From SCQP01 sp050747745 (GTDB taxonomy: Bacteria; Acidobacteriota; Terriglobia; Terriglobales; SCQP01): 64,000 bases of DNA. Made by a program: the position numbers and the translations under genes. The notes under the pieces are model-generated. The model made no database searches. It worked only from the letters and a program-made list of their open reading frames with translations, and was not told the origin of the DNA. Position 1 is the first letter of the stretch, and each line of letters begins with the position of its first letter. Below, one piece after another: positions 25,789 to 33,923 of the stretch. Location: the NCBI GenBank assembly GCA_050747745.1, contig JBOGKM010000110.1:1-64000 (forward strand), given 5' to 3'.

Positions 25789-26109
25789 ATGCCGCCGTCT
25801 CCTTCTGAACTCAGCCGACGCGGCTTTGCCCGCAGCGTACTCGGCGGCGCCGCCGCACTGGCGCTAGCAGGCGTCGCCACCGCGGTGCCCCTGCCCGCCG
25901 CGGCCGCGGCCGTCCCGCCGCAAGACGAATCGGAGGCGGTGGTAGCGCGTATTCTCGCCGCCTACGGTGCTCGGCTCAACCCCGCCCAGAAGACGCGGCT
26001 GCCGCGGCTGGTGGGCCAGCACTTGAGCATGCTGGCGCCCATCCGCGCGCGGCGGCAATCCAACTCCGACGCGCCCGCGGCGGTGCTACGGTTGGTGACC
26101 GGGGCATGA
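25789..26109 (+). CDS. Small Tat-signal protein preceding an amidase
   Basis: A 106-residue protein with a twin-arginine signal (SRRGFARSV, then a hydrophobic Ala/Leu stretch to about residue 45). The mature part of roughly 60 residues is mostly helical (ESEAVVARILAAYGARLNPAQKTRLPRLV). Its stop overlaps the amidase ATG by four bases, so the two are co-translated. Small Tat-signal proteins next to amidases look like accessory subunits. Whether this one escorts the amidase, which has no signal of its own, is inference. Confidence 0.7.
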   Translation: MPPSPSELSRRGFARSVLGGAAALALAGVATAVPLPAAAAAVPPQDESEAVVARILAAYGARLNPAQKTRLPRLVGQHLSMLAPIRARRQSNSDAPAAVLRLVTGA

Positions 26110-27587
26110 GCGCGGCGATTTCCGAAGCAACGCTGTTTTTGACGATTGCCGAGCTGGGCGCGCGTTTTCGCAATGGTTCGCTCTCTCCGGTGGCACTCAC
26201 GGAAGCCTACCTGGAGCGCTGCGGCCATCTGGGTCCCGAACTCAACGCCATCGCTACCCTGACCGCCGCCCGCGCCCGGCGCCAGGCGCAGCAAGCCGAA
26301 AAGGAACTCCAAGCCGGCCATGACCGCGGCCCCCTCCACGGCATCCCTTACGCCGCCAAGGATCTGCTCGCCGTCGCCGGCTATCCCACCACCTGGGGTG
26401 CGCGCCCCTTCGCCGATCAACACTTCGATTTTGACGCCACCGTGATCCAGCGCCTGGACGCGGCCGGAGCGGTGCTGATCGCCAAGGCCGCGATGATCGA
26501 GCTGGCAGGCGGGTTGGGCTACAGCGGTCCTTACGCCTCCCTCACCGGCCCTTGTCATAACCCCTGGAACACAAAGTATTGGTCCTGCGGGTCTTCCAGC
26601 GGCAGCGGCGCGATCGTGTCGGCGGGACTGGCCACCTTCGCGTTGGGCTCGGACACGCGCGGCTCGATCATCTGCCCCGCTACCTGGTGCGGCATTTCCG
26701 GCATGCGCCCCAGCTTCGGACGCGTCAGCCGCCATGGCGTCATGACCATCGCCTGGACCATGGACAAGATCGGTCCGCTGGCTCGCAGCGCTGAAGACTG
26801 CGCCCTGATTCTGGGCGCCATCGCCGGTCACGACGCCGGCGATTGGGATTCGCTGCCCGATCCGGAAGCTGCGTTTTCGCCGTCGGCTTCGCGGCCGCGG
26901 CCGCTGCGGGTGGCGCGCCTGACCAACGTTTTTCCCTACGCCCAGCCCGCGCTGCATCAGGCTGTGGATCGCGCCCTCGCCGTGCTCCGCGCCCAGGGTG
27001 CGACCGTCGAAGATGCCGAAATTCCGCAGGCACCGTTCGAGGAAGCCTCCGAACTCGTGATCCTGATCGAGGCTGCGAGTGCGTTTTCGCAGCTCATTGC
27101 CACGGGCCGGTGCCAGATGCTGGAGGATCCGCTGGGGCAGATCAACGGCTACGCATCGAGCGAGTTCAAGGCCACCGACTACATTCAACTGCAGCGCGTG
27201 CGCCTCGAGCTGGCGCGGCTGATGGACGGTCTGTTCGAGCGCTTCGACGTGGTCGCGGCGCCCGGCCAAGGCTCGACCGCTTCGCTCATCCCTCCACCCG
27301 GTCGGATGGCCTATCCGCCGCATCGCCCGCCGCATCCGCCGCATGCGGGCACGCCGCCGCCGCGGCGCCATTTCCGCCCTGACAGCCTGCAGCCGGACGG
27401 CATCTCGAGCCTGTGCGGTCTCCCGGCGGTGACCGTGCCGGCGGGCCTGGCGCCGAACCACCTGCCGGTGGGGGTGCAGTTCATCGGCCGCGCGCTGAAC
27501 GACGCCGCCCCGCTGGCGGCGGCGCGACTGCTGCAAGCACACTCTTCCTGGCACCGCGCCCGTCCACCCGCGCCGTATGGGGCCTAG
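26106..27587 (+). CDS. Amidase signature family hydrolase
   Basis: A 493-residue amidase with the Ser-cisSer-Lys triad: Lys85 (PYAAKDLL), the SSSGSG segment at 163-168 and the nucleophile at about Ser187 (SDTRGSI). The region 170-235 carries LATFALGSDTRG, GMRPSFGRVSRHG and DKIGPLARSAEDCAL, close to GatA, but no gatB or gatC lies nearby and the tail contains an unusual Pro/His/Arg-rich insert (about residues 395-425). It is therefore annotated as a generic amidase. It is coupled to the Tat-signal gene upstream. Confidence 0.9.
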   Translation: MSAAISEATLFLTIAELGARFRNGSLSPVALTEAYLERCGHLGPELNAIATLTAARARRQAQQAEKELQAGHDRGPLHGIPYAAKDLLAVAGYPTTWGARPFADQHFDFDATVIQRLDAAGAVLIAKAAMIELAGGLGYSGPYASLTGPCHNPWNTKYWSCGSSSGSGAIVSAGLATFALGSDTRGSIICPATWCGISGMRPSFGRVSRHGVMTIAWTMDKIGPLARSAEDCALILGAIAGHDAGDWDSLPDPEAAFSPSASRPRPLRVARLTNVFPYAQPALHQAVDRALAVLRAQGATVEDAEIPQAPFEEASELVILIEAASAFSQLIATGRCQMLEDPLGQINGYASSEFKATDYIQLQRVRLELARLMDGLFERFDVVAAPGQGSTASLIPPPGRMAYPPHRPPHPPHAGTPPPRRHFRPDSLQPDGISSLCGLPAVTVPAGLAPNHLPVGVQFIGRALNDAAPLAAARLLQAHSSWHRARPPAPYGA

Positions 27588-27589
27588 CC

Positions 27590-27643
27590 CTACAGCCATT
27601 TCATGCAGACGGTGAACGGCTCGTCAAAGCCGGCTTGCGGCCG
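27590..27643 (-). pseudogene. Duplicated 3' end of ruvA (54-bp repeat)
   Basis: These 54 bases match the last 54 bases of ruvA (28013-28066) at 50 positions, in the same orientation. On the minus strand they encode RPQAGFDEPFTVCMKWL and a stop, against RPQAGFDELFTACMKSL and a stop in RuvA. The similarity ends abruptly at both edges. The two copies bracket about 370 bp without a recognisable gene. Confidence 0.8.
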
Positions 27644-28012
27644 TCCGGCGTGTTGCAGGGCCGGTTTTGCTCTAGCCAGCCGCCCGGTGCGTTTGCGGAC
27701 CGCCCTCGCCGGCGCGCCTCTCGGCCCGCACCCGCAGCAGGTGCCGCGTCAGGCTGTAGGCGATCCCCATGTAGAAAGGTCCGGTGGCCAAGTTGCCAAT
27801 GCCATCCGTGCTGGCGAACAGCTCGCAGAGCGCTGCGTGTGCCCAGTGATGGCTATGAAAACCCTGGGATTCTCGCCCCCTCCGTCCCTGGCGGCAGTAC
27901 AGCGGCGACCTCACCGGGGAAGTCGTGCTCGCAGCCGAAATGTGCGGCGGGAAGTATTGATAGGTCCGCGCCGAGGGTTGCGGGAATAACCGCTTTGGCC
28001 TGCCTCAGGACT
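27644..28012. other. Non-coding or decayed segment between ruvA-tail repeats
   Basis: A 369-bp stretch with no convincing gene. A short minus-strand frame (27672-27914) encodes 80 residues, including NLATGPFYMGIAYSLTRHLL, which matches nothing recognised. No tRNA, hairpin-plus-T-run or inverted terminal repeat is evident. It may be a remnant of inserted DNA. Confidence 0.4.
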
Positions 28013-28600
28013 CTACAGCGATTTCATGCAGGCGGTGAACAGCTCGTCAAAGCCGGCTTGCGGTCGGGCGGCGCGGGCGCGCTGCACCGCCTGGCGCGCG
28101 AGCAGATCGGCGTAGCCGAGGTTCACCAGCGCGCTCACCACGTCGGCGGCCGGACCGGTGAGCGCGGCCGGCTCGGTGGCGCTATCGATATCAGTGCCAC
28201 CGCCGAGCTTATCGCGCAGCTCGATCACCAACCGCTCGGCGGTTTTGCGGCCCACGCCGGGTACGGCGGTCAGGCGCGCGTGATCGCCAGCTTGCACGGC
28301 CGCCGCCAGCGCGCCGGGCGCGAGGCCGGAAAGAATCGCCAGCGCCACCTTCGGCCCCACACCGTTGACGGTGATCAGCTTCTCGAACACCTGTTTTTCC
28401 GCTTCGCTGGCGAAGCCGAAGAGTTGAATGGCGTCCTCGCGCACGTGGGTATGGACGTGCAGCGAGGATTCGGCGCCCTCGGGCGGAAGCCGCGCCCACG
28501 CGCCCAGCGGCACCTGGAGCTCGTAGCCCACTCCCTGGACATCGAGCACGACGCGGCCGGGCCGGCGCTCGCGCACAACCCCGCGCAAGTAGGCGATCAT
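28013..28600 (-). CDS. ruvA: Holliday junction branch migration protein RuvA
   Basis: A 195-residue protein with the RuvA layout: an N-terminal OB fold (MIAYLRGVVRER), two helix-hairpin-helix motifs (TVNGVGPKVAL and AVPGVGRKTAERL) and a C-terminal RuvB-contacting domain (from ~148; ADVVSALVNLGY). It binds four-way junctions and recruits RuvB. The ATG at 28600 overlaps the mqnA stop by four bases. ruvB and ruvC are not in the window. The last 54 bases are duplicated downstream. Confidence 0.95.
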   Translation of the reverse strand: MIAYLRGVVRERRPGRVVLDVQGVGYELQVPLGAWARLPPEGAESSLHVHTHVREDAIQLFGFASEAEKQVFEKLITVNGVGPKVALAILSGLAPGALAAAVQAGDHARLTAVPGVGRKTAERLVIELRDKLGGGTDIDSATEPAALTGPAADVVSALVNLGYADLLARQAVQRARAARPQAGFDELFTACMKSL

Positions 28601-29427
28601 AACGCCGCTGCTCCCGCCAACTGCGGCAGCTCGGGGCCGGCAATCAGCCCGGCTTCGGCGGCCAGTTGGAAAAAGCGGCGCATGCCCTCGTGGTGGCGGG
28701 GCGTGAGCGTGTGGGCGACGTTGTGCTCGAGATAAGCGGCGACCTCGGCCGCGGGCAGATGCAGCCGCTGCGACCAATCCGCGATTAGGGTCTGGCGCTC
28801 GCCGAGCGCCTCGCTCAGCGCCTGCCGGAGGCGTGGCTCCAGCCAGCTTCGGTTCGCCGCGTACACGCCCGCGCGCATGCCCCACAGCGCAAAGACAAAG
28901 GGCAAGCCGGTCCATTCGCGCCACAGGCACGCCAGATCATGCACCTCGTATTCGGCCGCACCGCCGCTGATGCGCAGCCGCAGGGCGGGATCGCCGATGA
29001 GCAGCACCGCGTCGGCGCGCTGTAGCGCCGATTGCCAGTTGGCGTCGCCGGCGTCCACGCTGAAGCTGGCGCCGAAGCGCTGGCGCAGCAGAATTTGCGC
29101 CAGCGCGGCGGAGGTGCGGGAAGCACGATCGAGCGCCAGGGTTTGGACCTGCGGCAGGAGGCAGCGGCTGATGAGCAAAATGCTGCGCACCTCGGCGGCC
29201 TCGCCTTCGCCATCGCAAGAGGCGACCCCAATGCCATCCAGCCCGGTCAGGGCTGGGATGCGCGCCAGCTCGATGACCGGAATCACTCCCAAATCGGCGC
29301 TGCCGTCGCGCAGCCGGTCGGCGCAGACTGAAGGCAAGGTGTGCTCGAGCGAGAAGCGCGCGTCACGCTCCAGCCCCCACATCAGCGGCGCGGCATTCAG
29401 AAACTCAATGGCGGCAATCCGGAGCAC
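28597..29427 (-). CDS. mqnA: Chorismate dehydratase, futalosine menaquinone pathway
   Basis: A 276-residue protein with the periplasmic-binding-protein-like fold of MqnA. Recognisable segments are IAAIEFLNAAPL at the start, SADLGVIPVIELAR (around 43-56), LIGDPALRL and WTGLPFVFALWGMR. MqnA converts chorismate to 3-enolpyruvylbenzoate, the first futalosine-pathway step. The start is GTG 29427; on the minus strand TATACT lies 12 bases upstream and no Shine-Dalgarno sequence is seen. It is translationally coupled to ruvA. Confidence 0.9.
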   Translation of the reverse strand: MLRIAAIEFLNAAPLMWGLERDARFSLEHTLPSVCADRLRDGSADLGVIPVIELARIPALTGLDGIGVASCDGEGEAAEVRSILLISRCLLPQVQTLALDRASRTSAALAQILLRQRFGASFSVDAGDANWQSALQRADAVLLIGDPALRLRISGGAAEYEVHDLACLWREWTGLPFVFALWGMRAGVYAANRSWLEPRLRQALSEALGERQTLIADWSQRLHLPAAEVAAYLEHNVAHTLTPRHHEGMRRFFQLAAEAGLIAGPELPQLAGAAAL

Positions 29428-29455
29428 GATTCCGGCTCAAGTATAAAGGAAACCC

Positions 29456-29483
29456 TTGAAGCCCAGTTCCCGTCCTGTACCAT
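29456..29483 (+). promoter_or_regulatory. Candidate promoter of the outer-membrane barrel gene
   Basis: TTGAAG (29456-29461) is followed after 16 bases by TACCAT (29478-29483). A Shine-Dalgarno-like GGGAGGA lies at 29493-29499, before the GTG at 29508. The region also contains an imperfect hairpin (TCCCGTCCT with AGG-A-ACGGGA, 29468-29496) that would overlap both the -10 box and the ribosome site. Confidence 0.4.
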
Positions 29484-29507
29484 CGTAGGAACGGGAGGAT
29501 TAACCGA

Positions 29508-30170
29508 GTGGGAATGAAAACGTCGCGAGCAGGGATAATCTCGTCGGTTGCGTTGCTGGTCCTGGGCCTGGGAGTGGGGGCGGCCGCACAAGTGAATCCG
29601 CCGGTCGCGTCCAATGTCCCCGCTCCGCTGCAACAACAGCCCTCGATCTGGGGCGGACGCTTCGAGCTGTTTGCGGTTGGCTCTTACGAAACGCCACTGG
29701 CCGCCACCGCCAACAGCTACCCGCTCAGCACTAGCAACGTCGCCGGCTGGCAGATCGGCGCTCGCATCCACGGCAACGACACCAACGCGTTCGAATTCCG
29801 CTTCTCCTTCGCCCAGCCGCTACAGACTTACGGCAATCAAAATCTTATCGTCAAGGCCACCGACACCACCTACAGCATGGATTACGTGCGCACGATGCCG
29901 CTGCAGGGCTCCATCCGGCCGTTCTTTCTGGGCGGGGTGAGCGTGATTCACTACGTACCCACGGGCGGCAACAATACCGCCGGCGCTTCACCCCAGATCC
30001 GGCCGGGCATAGATTACGGCGCGGGCATCGACTGGAAGCTGACCTCGCAGCTCAGCCTGCGCATCGAATACCGCGAAATTCTCTACCGTATCCCCGATTT
30101 CGCGCTGATCGGCATCAGCCAGTGGAACCGCATGCCGATCCCGGACATCGGGCTGGCCTGGCATTTCTGA
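29508..30170 (+). CDS. Small outer-membrane beta-barrel protein
   Basis: A 220-residue protein with a signal peptide (hydrophobic residues ~10-25, AAAQ). Alternating hydrophobic strands and a final aromatic (LAWHF) are typical of eight-stranded OmpA/OprF-like barrels inserted by BamA. The GTG at 29508 is preferred over ATG 29514 because GGGAGGA is nine bases upstream. Ligand and function are unknown. It converges with the FecR-domain gene with no spacer. Confidence 0.75.
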   Translation: MGMKTSRAGIISSVALLVLGLGVGAAAQVNPPVASNVPAPLQQQPSIWGGRFELFAVGSYETPLAATANSYPLSTSNVAGWQIGARIHGNDTNAFEFRFSFAQPLQTYGNQNLIVKATDTTYSMDYVRTMPLQGSIRPFFLGGVSVIHYVPTGGNNTAGASPQIRPGIDYGAGIDWKLTSQLSLRIEYREILYRIPDFALIGISQWNRMPIPDIGLAWHF

Positions 30171-31538
30171 TCAGTGGCGAATGCTCGGGGCGCTGGCGAC
30201 CGCATGCGCGGCCACGCTAGCGCTCCCGTGGACTGCCGCACGCGCCATCCCAGCGCCTTCAGCGGACGGCATCAAGGAGGACCTGAAGCCGCCGCCGTTA
30301 TATCCGGCCGCTCCCAGCGAACGGGATGCGCCGCCAAAATCTGCGTAGCTGGCGCGGGCCATGCGCCAGGACGGAGGCGGACCGAGACGGCGCATGGCCA
30401 CGTCGCGTTCGGCAACCGCGTGTAGAGGAGCGTTCAGCGGCCGCACGGGCCGGCGCGGGATCCGGGCCACCCCGGCGCCTGCCACGGCGGGCGCCACAGC
30501 CACCAGCGCCGGCGCCCCTGCCCAGCCATACGGGCCGGAGCCCAGGGGCGAGACGCCGCCATCGTAGCAGTCCACCCACACCATGTTGTTTACTAGGGCG
30601 GCGTTGAGGCATGGATTCATGCCAGCCATGCCGAGCGGCGCGAATTGCGGCACTGCCGGCGACGTCGTGGCCAAGCTGCTGGCCAGCAGGCCGTTGGTCT
30701 GGCGAACATCGGAAGCTGACGCCGCCGCCACGGCATGAATTACCGGCGATTGTCCGGGCCGGAACCAACCCTGGGCCTGGTTCCAACACCAGCCCTTGTA
30801 TTCGCCGTTGATCTGCGTCCACGGGCAAGAAGCATCGCCGGTATAGCGCAAGCCTATGCCGGTGTAGATGGGCATGCGCACCGCACTCGCCGCCCACCAG
30901 TTCACGACTTCGGCGGCCTGGCTGCGGCCCAGCCCCTCATGAAAAGCGCTGGCGTAATATTGGTCGCGGTTGCGGCTCCAGCGCGTCCAGGGATCGGCGC
31001 CGGGCTGAGTGTCGGCCAGACGCTCGGTCGCGCCCTGGCGTTGCAGTTCCACCTTGCCGTGGTAAACCTGGATGCCGGCCGCAGCCTTGACCTGCGCAGC
31101 CTGGATGCGGAAGCTGGTCTTGCCGCTAGGCACGGCCACGCCGCCGGCGGGCAGCAGCACGCGCAGGTCGCGATCGTCGGATTTGCGCAAGGTGAAAAAT
31201 ACGGTTCCCGATCGCACCGCAGCGGTGGTGCGGAACTCGCCCTTGTCCGACAGCGACAGCCGCGTCAATTGGATTTCGGAATTGGGGATGAGGCGCAGTG
31301 TCGAGCCGTACTCAAGCTGCACTTCCGCGCGTCCGGAGGCCAAGGTCCGCACCCACTCACCCGCGGTGACGGGCGCGCCCATCAGGGCCGGCGCCCATAC
31401 CTTCTGCCGTGGCAGGCGCACCTCGACCGCTCCGCTCACCAGACTCAACTGCACCATGCGCACGTTGCTATCGGCGCTCAACCCGACCGCCAGCGCCAGC
31501 AGCGCCGCAACTCCGAGACTCGCCCGCAGTGCGCGCAT
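30171..31538 (-). CDS. Secreted FecR-domain protein
   Basis: A 455-residue exported protein. After the signal peptide, residues ~28-170 resemble a FecR domain (VSGAVEVRL, GEWVRTLASGRAEVQLEYGSTLRL, VRSGTVFFTLRKSD). A middle region with many Trp and Tyr (YKGWCWNQAQGWF around 245-258) follows, and the C-terminal 130 residues are Ala/Gly/Arg-rich and low in complexity. Related acidobacterial proteins carry FecR with such tails. No partner sigma factor is adjacent, so classic FecR signalling is unlikely. Confidence 0.75.
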   Translation of the reverse strand: MRALRASLGVAALLALAVGLSADSNVRMVQLSLVSGAVEVRLPRQKVWAPALMGAPVTAGEWVRTLASGRAEVQLEYGSTLRLIPNSEIQLTRLSLSDKGEFRTTAAVRSGTVFFTLRKSDDRDLRVLLPAGGVAVPSGKTSFRIQAAQVKAAAGIQVYHGKVELQRQGATERLADTQPGADPWTRWSRNRDQYYASAFHEGLGRSQAAEVVNWWAASAVRMPIYTGIGLRYTGDASCPWTQINGEYKGWCWNQAQGWFRPGQSPVIHAVAAASASDVRQTNGLLASSLATTSPAVPQFAPLGMAGMNPCLNAALVNNMVWVDCYDGGVSPLGSGPYGWAGAPALVAVAPAVAGAGVARIPRRPVRPLNAPLHAVAERDVAMRRLGPPPSWRMARASYADFGGASRSLGAAGYNGGGFRSSLMPSAEGAGMARAAVHGSASVAAHAVASAPSIRH

Positions 31539-31600
31539 AAGCTTTACCTGTCGTCAGCATACATGTTTGATGCCAGAAAGCAACTCCCTGCGGCTGCGTG

Positions 31601-31606
31601 TAGAAT
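31601..31606 (+). promoter_or_regulatory. TANNNT hexamer before tlpA-like gene (possible leaderless -10)
   Basis: TAGAAT is followed by exactly six bases and then the ATG at 31613, which places the expected transcription start on the A of the start codon. An AAGG sequence is too close (two bases) to act as a normal ribosome site. No -35 is visible. Confidence 0.45.
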
Positions 31607-31612
31607 TAAGGC

Positions 31613-32392
31613 ATGAGAACCGGCCGGATGGCGTTGTCCGCCCTCGTGGCAGTATGCTTCACCGCCGCGTTGGCGGCGCAGGCGCAGCAGGTTCCGACCG
31701 TTTACCTGTTCCAGCACCCGCGGCCTGTTCCCAGCCTTTCGATAACCGCCCTCAACGGAGAGCACATCAGCTTGGCGGCGCTGCGCGGCAAAGTGGTGCT
31801 GCTGAATTTCTGGGCGACGTGGTGCCCGCCTTGCCGGGAAGAAATCCCGGAATTCGAGCGCTTGCAGCGCGAGTACACCGGCAAGCTGCAGGTCATCGGC
31901 ATGTCGTTGGACGAACTGCCGCCCGCGGAAGTAGCCAAAAAGGCCGCTGCGTTGGGCATCAACTATCCAGTGGCCATGGCCTCGGCGTCGCTGCAGCAGC
32001 GCTTCGGCGGCATGCCGTCGATTCCGGTGACCTGGGTGATCGACCGCAATGGGCAGGTCGAGCAACGCAACCACGGCGCCAATTCCTACGTGGTGTTCAA
32101 CACCGAAGTCCGCGCGCTGCTCGGGCTGCCCACCACTGTTCACGTCGCGCGCATTGATGCGCTGTCGCCCAACGGCAAGGTCGGTACGATAGACATTCCC
32201 GGCATCGCCGCCGAGATGAAACAACTCACCCCCGCCCAGCGTCAGCTCGCCCTGGCGAAGCTCAACAGCGTGGCTTGCACGTGTGGATGCGAATGGTCGC
32301 TGGCCACCTGCCGCGTCCAGGACCCGTCCTGCGGGTACAGCCTGCCGCAGGCCTTGCAGTTGATCGCCGCCATCAAGGCGGGCAAGAACTAG
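31613..32392 (+). CDS. TlpA-like thioredoxin with C-terminal cysteine cluster
   Basis: A 259-residue exported or anchored protein with a signal (residues 6-25). A TlpA/AhpC-type thioredoxin fold spans ~38-165, with the active site WATWCPPC (Cys71, Cys74) and the cis-Pro segment GMPSIPVTWVID. A C-terminal region follows, with Cys222, Cys224, Cys226, Cys233 and Cys240 in a CxCGC...C...C arrangement. It probably reduces disulfides in periplasmic proteins such as cytochrome c maturation clients; the Cys tail could bind metal or take part in thiol relay. Confidence 0.88.
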   Translation: MRTGRMALSALVAVCFTAALAAQAQQVPTVYLFQHPRPVPSLSITALNGEHISLAALRGKVVLLNFWATWCPPCREEIPEFERLQREYTGKLQVIGMSLDELPPAEVAKKAAALGINYPVAMASASLQQRFGGMPSIPVTWVIDRNGQVEQRNHGANSYVVFNTEVRALLGLPTTVHVARIDALSPNGKVGTIDIPGIAAEMKQLTPAQRQLALAKLNSVACTCGCEWSLATCRVQDPSCGYSLPQALQLIAAIKAGKN

Positions 32393-32395
32393 CGG

Positions 32396-32641
32396 TTAGC
32401 TGTTGGTGGTGTGCGCGGGCGGTAGCAACTCTTCGACCGTGCGGTTGATGGCCTCATCCGTGAGCTCGTCCAAACCTTCGTAGGGATTGAAGCTGTAGTC
32501 AATTTCGTTGTTGGAATTGGGCATGCCTGCCGCTTTTTCCTGCTTGCGCACCGTCCGCCGTTCAAATTTCTCGCGCTGACGTTCCTGGCGTGCTTTCTCT
32601 TTTTGCCGTTTTTGGAATGTCGGACCAGAACGACCCGCCAT
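32396..32641 (-). CDS. Small basic conserved-type protein
   Basis: An 81-residue protein with a strongly charged N-terminal half (TFQKRQKEKARQERQREKF), probably a coiled helix, and an acidic C-terminal half (YEGLDELTDEAINRTVEELL). GGGGAGGAT lies six bases before the ATG, a good Shine-Dalgarno sequence. No function is known. The N-terminal SGPTFQKRQKE pattern recurs in small acidobacterial and deltaproteobacterial proteins, from memory. The 211 bases upstream, to the DedA-like gene, hold no other gene. Confidence 0.7.
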   Translation of the reverse strand: MAGRSGPTFQKRQKEKARQERQREKFERRTVRKQEKAAGMPNSNNEIDYSFNPYEGLDELTDEAINRTVEELLPPAHTTNS

Positions 32642-32852
32642 AGCGATCCTCCCCGGTGCTGGAGTCAGCGCGCAACCACGCCGCTGCTACCAGTGTAGCA
32701 GTTTCAAATCGCGGTCGCGAGTAGGGACAAATGTGCGTAGTGGGTGGGAAGGCGAATTCCATGCGCGCGCATCAGGAAGGCGCAAATCCACGCCGATGCG
32801 TGTGGCTGCGCTTGGCAATCCACATGCAAGGAAATAAAATAGAGGTAACGTT

Positions 32853-33380
32853 TTGCTCCGTTTCATCCGTCAGCACCCCGTTCTCGGTCTTATCCTCGCC
32901 CTCAGTGTGGAAGCGTGGCTGGCCCTGCCGGGGGAAGCGATGATCGCACTGGCCGCTTCGACGGTGGGGCAGGTGTATGGGCTGGCACGGATGGCGCTGG
33001 CGGGCGTCGCCGGTATGCTGCTCAACGACCTGGTGTTGTTCGCCATCAGCCGCGCCGGACGGGATGTGCTGATCCACTGGATCGGGCCGCACCACCTTCA
33101 TTTTCACCTCTCGCCGGAGATGGTCCTGGGGGCAAAGTTCCTGCCGCCGCTGCGCAGCGCCGCCTATGTCATTTACGGGTTCCAGGGGACCTCGCTGGGC
33201 CGCTTCATCGAGGTGTCGCTGGTTTCGAGCCTGGTGTGGGTGGGGCTCTATTTGTTAGTGGGGCGGGGGTTGCGGCAGAAAATCAGCCGCGGCATGCAGT
33301 GGCTGGAAGGCGGCGGGCGCTGGGTGACGGTGGCGGAGGTTGCGCTCACCCTCGCGCTGATCGCCGCCGTCTGGATTTAA
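32853..33380 (+). CDS. DedA-like membrane protein
   Basis: A 175-residue protein with four or five hydrophobic segments. Features typical of the DedA/SNARE-associated family are the amphipathic segment LSVEAWLALPGEAMIALA (about 18-35) and GAKFLPPLRSAAYVIYGFQG (around 92-111), matching the FxRFxPxxRxxxxxxAG motif. Members act in phospholipid or undecaprenyl-phosphate flipping. The start is TTG 32853, with GAGGT seven bases upstream; no ATG is available. Confidence 0.75.
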   Translation: MLRFIRQHPVLGLILALSVEAWLALPGEAMIALAASTVGQVYGLARMALAGVAGMLLNDLVLFAISRAGRDVLIHWIGPHHLHFHLSPEMVLGAKFLPPLRSAAYVIYGFQGTSLGRFIEVSLVSSLVWVGLYLLVGRGLRQKISRGMQWLEGGGRWVTVAEVALTLALIAAVWI

Positions 33381-33466
33381 ACCGCTGTAACTCCCGCAAG
33401 GTATATAACGTATATTGGAGGCTGGTGCCGGCCAGAGTTCGCATGCGGCCTGGCCCTGGAGGATCG

Positions 33467-33862
33467 ATGAAAACGTCCCATCTGCTCGCCGCCGCGGCCA
33501 CGCTGGCCTGCGGCGTTTGCCTTTCCTTTGCGGCTACGCCCGCACTGCTCGCCACCCCCAACGCCGCTCCCGCCGCCGTGACGGCGCCGCAGCGCCGGCG
33601 CATGAGCCCGGCGCAGCGCGCCAAGTTCATGGTGGCCCGCATCAACAAGGCGGTCGGGCTAAATGCCGATCAGCAGTCCCAAATGGAGGCCATCTACGAG
33701 AAGGCCTACACGCAACAGGCGCAGGCATTTCAGAACGGCGACCGCGCCGGGGCGCGCAAAATCGGACAGCAGGCTACCAAGGATGCGCAGGCGCTGCTGA
33801 CGTCCGACCAGCTCGCCAAGTGGCCTAAACCCCGCTATGGGCGTGGCGGCGGCGGGCGCTGA
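33467..33862 (+). CDS. Spy/CpxP-like periplasmic protein
   Basis: A 131-residue protein with a signal peptide (residues 1-24) and a helical mature part. RRMSPAQRAKFMVARINKAVGLNADQQSQ (first part of the mature domain) and LLTSDQLAKW correspond to the LTxxQ motifs of Spy/CpxP-type chaperones. GGAGGA lies three bases before the ATG. An AT-rich palindromic stretch ATATA-ACG-TATAT (about 33401-33413) lies upstream and could be a -10 region or operator. A strong terminator follows. Confidence 0.75.
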   Translation: MKTSHLLAAAATLACGVCLSFAATPALLATPNAAPAAVTAPQRRRMSPAQRAKFMVARINKAVGLNADQQSQMEAIYEKAYTQQAQAFQNGDRAGARKIGQQATKDAQALLTSDQLAKWPKPRYGRGGGGR

Positions 33863-33885
33863 TCCTTTACCGGCTTGATTCCCTC

Positions 33886-33916
33886 AGCGCGGATGATTGG
33901 CATCCGCGCTTTTTTT
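33886..33916 (+). terminator. Rho-independent terminator
   Basis: A perfect 10-bp stem AGCGCGGATG/CATCCGCGCT (33886-33895 and 33901-33910) with loop ATTGG is followed by a run of T. It ends the Spy-like transcript and lies only seven bases before the start of the beta-CASP gene. Confidence 0.92.
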
Positions 33917-33923
33917 CTGCCTA

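Noticed and set aside
26106..27587. GatA (Glu-tRNA amidotransferase subunit A)
   Set aside because: The amidase motifs fit, but there are no gatB/gatC neighbours, it has an unusual Pro/His-rich insert and a Tat-signal partner, so a generic amidase is safer.
25962..27599. A 545-codon minus-strand frame opposite the amidase
   Set aside because: The plus strand carries a complete amidase triad; the minus frame is Arg/Ala/Gly-rich with no motif.
27413..28735. A 440-codon plus-strand frame from the amidase end through ruvA
   Set aside because: It runs antisense across ruvA, mqnA ends and the repeat region, with composition unlike a protein.
32642..32852. A possible small gene in the 211-bp gap before the DedA-like gene
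   Set aside because: Frames found (66-70 codons) are antisense or overlap neighbours and lack a ribosome site or typical composition.
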